The notes beneath the pieces are model-generated. The model worked only from the letters and a program-made list of their open reading frames with translations. It was not told where the DNA came from and searched no databases. A stretch of 17,445 bases of DNA from Coprococcus sp. (GTDB taxonomy: Bacteria > Bacillota > Clostridia > Lachnospirales > Lachnospiraceae): positions 1 to 17,445 of the forward strand of contig JAEDGN010000044.1 in the NCBI GenBank assembly GCA_016297495.1, given 5' to 3'. The translations under genes were made by a program, and so were the position numbers. Below, one piece after another: positions 15,409 through 17,445 of the stretch. How positions within the stretch are numbered: the stretch's first letter is position 1; every line of letters starts with the position of its first letter.

Positions 15409-15412
15409 CGGA

Positions 15413-15471
15413 TCATCATTTTCGAACAGGAAAACTGTTGCATGAAACGCTTTCATGAGTTAAAATGATGA
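15413..15471 (+). other. Possible compact three-way-junction RNA in the dapL leader
   Basis: Three perfect inverted repeats are nested: outer arms TCATCATTTT (15413-15422) and AAAATGATGA (15462-15471), 10 bp; then AACAG/CTGTT (15425-15429, 15435-15439; loop GAAAA); then CATGAAA/TTTCATG (15441-15447, 15451-15457; loop CGC). Joining strands are 2, 1 and 4 nt. It sits 10 bases before the AAAGGAGG of dapL. It overlaps a predicted promoter, so it would only be made as RNA if transcription reads through from upstream. I do not recognise a known riboswitch. Confidence 0.35.
15438..15466 (+). promoter_or_regulatory. dapL: Predicted dapL promoter with a palindrome filling its spacer
   Basis: TTGCAT (15438-15443) and TAAAAT (15461-15466) are 17 bp apart. 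The 17-bp palindrome CATGAAACGCTTTCATG (15441-15457) lies between and overlaps the -35, where a repressor would block polymerase. The -10 matches 5 of 6 bases, the -35 only 3 of 6. It resembles LacI-family operators in its TGAAA...TTTCA arms, but the regulator is not in the window. Confidence 0.5.
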
Positions 15472-15497
15472 ACAGAATCAAAAGGAGGATTTAACCT

Positions 15498-16718
15498 ATG
15501 TTTAAAATTAATGATAATTATCTTAAATTACCTGGCAGCTATCTTTTTTCTACGATTGCCAGAAAGGTGGCTGCTTATAAAGAAGCGAATCCGGACAAGA
15601 AGGATCAGATTATCAGCCTTGGTATTGGAGATGTGACGCTTCCCCTGGCTCCGGCTGTCATAGAACGGCTGCACAGTGCGGTGGACGAAATGGCAGTAAA
15701 AGAGACATTTAAAGGGTACTCACCGGATCTCGGTTATGAGTTTCTGAGAAGTGCCATTGCACAGCATGATTATAAGGCCCGCGGCGTGGATATTGCCATT
15801 GATGAGATTTTCATCAGTGACGGTGCCAAGAGTGACTCGGGCAATATCGGAGATATCTTTTCTGTAGATAACCGAATCGCTGTCTGTGACCCAGTATATC
15901 CTGTGTATGTAGATACCAATGTTATGGCAGGAAGAGCCGGTGATTATATTCCTGAAAAAGAGAGATTTTCCAATGTGATCTATATGCCGTGTACGGCAGA
16001 GACAGGTTTTGCACCTCAGCTTCCTGAAGAGGAGCCTGATATCATTTATCTCTGCTTCCCGAATAATCCGACGGGCGCAACGATTCCGAAGACAGAGCTG
16101 CAGAAGTGGGTGGATTATGCCCTGAAGGTGGGAGCGGTGATCATTTATGATGCTGCCTATGAAGCTTATATTTCTGAAGATGATGTGGCACATACTATTT
16201 ATGAATGTGAAGGCGCAGACAGATGTGCTATTGAGCTGAGAAGCTTTTCCAAGAATGCCGGATTTACAGGTACCCGTCTTGGCTTCACAGTTATTCCAAA
16301 GGCTTTAAAGTGCGGAGATGTATCACTGAACAGTCTGTGGGCAAGACGCCATGGCACCAAGTTCAACGGTGCTCCGTATATCATTCAGCAGGCTGGTGCC
16401 GCTGTCTATACACCGGAAGGACAGGCTCAGACAAGGGAGCAGATCGCTTATTATATGAATAATGCAAAGATTATCAGAGAAGGTCTGGCTGCCGCAGGCT
16501 TTGAGGCATCCGGCGGTATCAATGCACCGTATATCTGGCTGAAGACACCGGATCAGATGACTTCATGGGAATTCTTTGATTATCTGCTGGAGAAGGCCAA
16601 TGTTGTAGGTACACCGGGTTCGGGCTTTGGACCGAGCGGTGAAGGCTATTTCCGTCTGACTTCCTTTGGCTCCTATGAGAATACCGTTGAAGCGATTGCC
16701 AGAATCAAGAAGCTGTAA
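15498..16718 (+). CDS. dapL: LL-diaminopimelate aminotransferase DapL
   Basis: A 406-aa fold-type-I PLP aminotransferase. The PLP lysine is Lys252 in RSFSKNAGFTGTRLGF; other active-site marks are LCFPNNPTGA (187-194), DAAYEAY (218-224) and YSPDLGYEFLR near 74-84. The N-terminus (MFKINDNYLKLPGSYLFSTIARKV, GIGDVTLPLAPAVIE) is typical of DapL. DapL converts tetrahydrodipicolinate directly to LL-2,6-diaminopimelate in one step, the aminotransferase route to lysine and to meso-diaminopimelate for peptidoglycan. AAAGGAGG is 9 bases before the ATG. The leader holds a palindrome inside its promoter. The next gene is a DUF362 gene 17 bases away, likely in the same transcript. Confidence 0.95.
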   Translation: MFKINDNYLKLPGSYLFSTIARKVAAYKEANPDKKDQIISLGIGDVTLPLAPAVIERLHSAVDEMAVKETFKGYSPDLGYEFLRSAIAQHDYKARGVDIAIDEIFISDGAKSDSGNIGDIFSVDNRIAVCDPVYPVYVDTNVMAGRAGDYIPEKERFSNVIYMPCTAETGFAPQLPEEEPDIIYLCFPNNPTGATIPKTELQKWVDYALKVGAVIIYDAAYEAYISEDDVAHTIYECEGADRCAIELRSFSKNAGFTGTRLGFTVIPKALKCGDVSLNSLWARRHGTKFNGAPYIIQQAGAAVYTPEGQAQTREQIAYYMNNAKIIREGLAAAGFEASGGINAPYIWLKTPDQMTSWEFFDYLLEKANVVGTPGSGFGPSGEGYFRLTSFGSYENTVEAIARIKKL

Positions 16719-16735
16719 CAGAGCGGAGGGCTGGA

Positions 16736-17445
16736 ATGAATAAGGAAGATATTCTGGTTATATATGGCGCTCAGCCGAAGGAAATGGCGAAACAGCTTCT
16801 GGAAGCAGCAAAGCTTGATGAACTGATTGGCAGTAAAACAAAAAGGATCGGATTGAAGCCGAATATGGTGGTAGGCAATCCTGCCAGCTCAGGCGCCACC
16901 ACGCATCCGGAGATCACGGCAGGCGTGATCGAGTATCTGCAGGCAAAAGGCTTTGAGAATATCGCTATTATTGAAGGCTCCTGGGTAGGCGACAGAACAA
17001 GCTATGCATTTAAAGTATGTGGTTATTATGATCTGGCGGATAAGTACGGCGTGGAAATTATTGATACACAGAAGGATACCTGGAAGTCCTATGACTGTAA
17101 AGGTATGCGTATTGATATCTGCGACAGTGCCATGGCGGTTGATTTTATGATCAATCTTCCTGTACTGAAGGGCCATTGTCAGACAGTAGTGACCTGCGCT
17201 TTGAAGAATAATAAGGGCTGTATCCCGAATAAGGAAAAAAGACATTTTCATTCCATGGGCCTGCACAAACCGATTGCTCATTTGAATACAAGAGTGCATA
17301 ATGATTTTATTCTGGTTGATGCTATCTGTGGTGATCTTGATTTTGAGGAAGGCGGCAATCCGGTACAGATGAACCGGATGATGGCCATGAGGGATCCTGT
17401 TCTCTGTGATGCTTATGCCTGTGATCTGCTGGGACATCCGCTGGA
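16736..17445 (+). CDS. DUF362 domain protein, cut by window edge
   Basis: The frame is open from the ATG at 16736 to the right edge (236 codons seen). GGAGGG lies just upstream. Features include IGLKPNMVVG (about 38-47), THPEITAGVIEYLQAKGF (57-74) and LKGHCQTVVTCALKNNKG (about 144-161), which is the conserved DUF362 (PF04015) core; similar proteins often carry a ferredoxin-like [4Fe-4S] part at the C-terminus, not visible here. The function of DUF362 proteins is largely unknown. The tight spacing to dapL suggests co-transcription, so a link to lysine or cell-wall precursor metabolism is possible but unproven. Confidence 0.87.
   Translation, partial: MNKEDILVIYGAQPKEMAKQLLEAAKLDELIGSKTKRIGLKPNMVVGNPASSGATTHPEITAGVIEYLQAKGFENIAIIEGSWVGDRTSYAFKVCGYYDLADKYGVEIIDTQKDTWKSYDCKGMRIDICDSAMAVDFMINLPVLKGHCQTVVTCALKNNKGCIPNKEKRHFHSMGLHKPIAHLNTRVHNDFILVDAICGDLDFEEGGNPVQMNRMMAMRDPVLCDAYACDLLGHPL

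Noticed and set aside
15441..15457. A catabolite-responsive element (cre) at the TGAAACGCTTTCA core
   Set aside because: The core is 13 bp with a CGC centre, while cre is a 14-bp palindrome with a central CG flanked by one base each side; it is one base short, so I call it only a LacI-like palindrome.

Overview
The window looks like a chromosomal stretch from a Clostridia member, most likely a Lachnospiraceae gut anaerobe. This is inferred from strong AGGAGG ribosome-binding sites, moderate GC, a dapL-type diaminopimelate aminotransferase, a YkuD-type L,D-transpeptidase with an extracytoplasmic stalk, and a Na+/Pi cotransporter-PhoU fusion next to an OmpR/histidine-kinase pair. No rRNA or tRNA gene, insertion sequence, phage gene or CRISPR array is visible, and I found no sign of recent transfer.

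Layout. (1) 1-287, minus strand: N-terminus of a PTS EIIC sugar permease running off the left edge. (2) 499-2098: an alpha/beta hydrolase (monoacylglycerol lipase/S33 type) overlapping a chloramphenicol-acetyltransferase-fold gene. (3) 2099-6130: a phosphate module. A promoter with an exact TATAAT and an array of TTTAC repeats, mostly 11 bp apart (Pho-box-like), precedes a Na/Pi cotransporter-PhoU protein, a PhoB-type regulator and a PhoR-type kinase. (4) 6238-9692: an envelope-related cluster: L,D-transpeptidase, a membrane-anchored protein with a possible degenerate nuclease-like fold, a secreted C39-like papain-fold protein and a protein of unknown function. It ends in a perfect 18-bp hairpin facing a convergent small gene of 86 aa. 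(5) 10203-11631: a PF00756-type esterase converging on a DJ-1/PfpI protein, with a nested hairpin between them. (6) 11757-13886: a strong promoter, an AEC-family permease, a ComEC-like metallo-beta-lactamase-fold protein and a classic intrinsic terminator. (7) 14091-15408: tadA overlapping a PHP-family histidinol-phosphatase-like gene. (8) 15413-17445: a palindrome-rich leader, dapL and a DUF362 gene cut by the right edge.

Working together. The best-supported unit is region 3, where transporter, PhoU-like domain, regulator and kinase appear to form one phosphate-responsive, probably autoregulated operon. The dapL leader is the most structured non-coding segment: a 17-bp palindrome sits exactly between a plausible -35 and -10, and the same 59 nt can also fold as a compact three-way junction.

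Most genes belong to familiar families. I do not see a clear new defence or biosynthetic system. The least explained parts are the four-gene envelope-related cluster, the 86-aa small protein and the dapL leader. Several start codons were moved downstream from the longest open frame because the ribosome-binding-site spacing favours an internal ATG.
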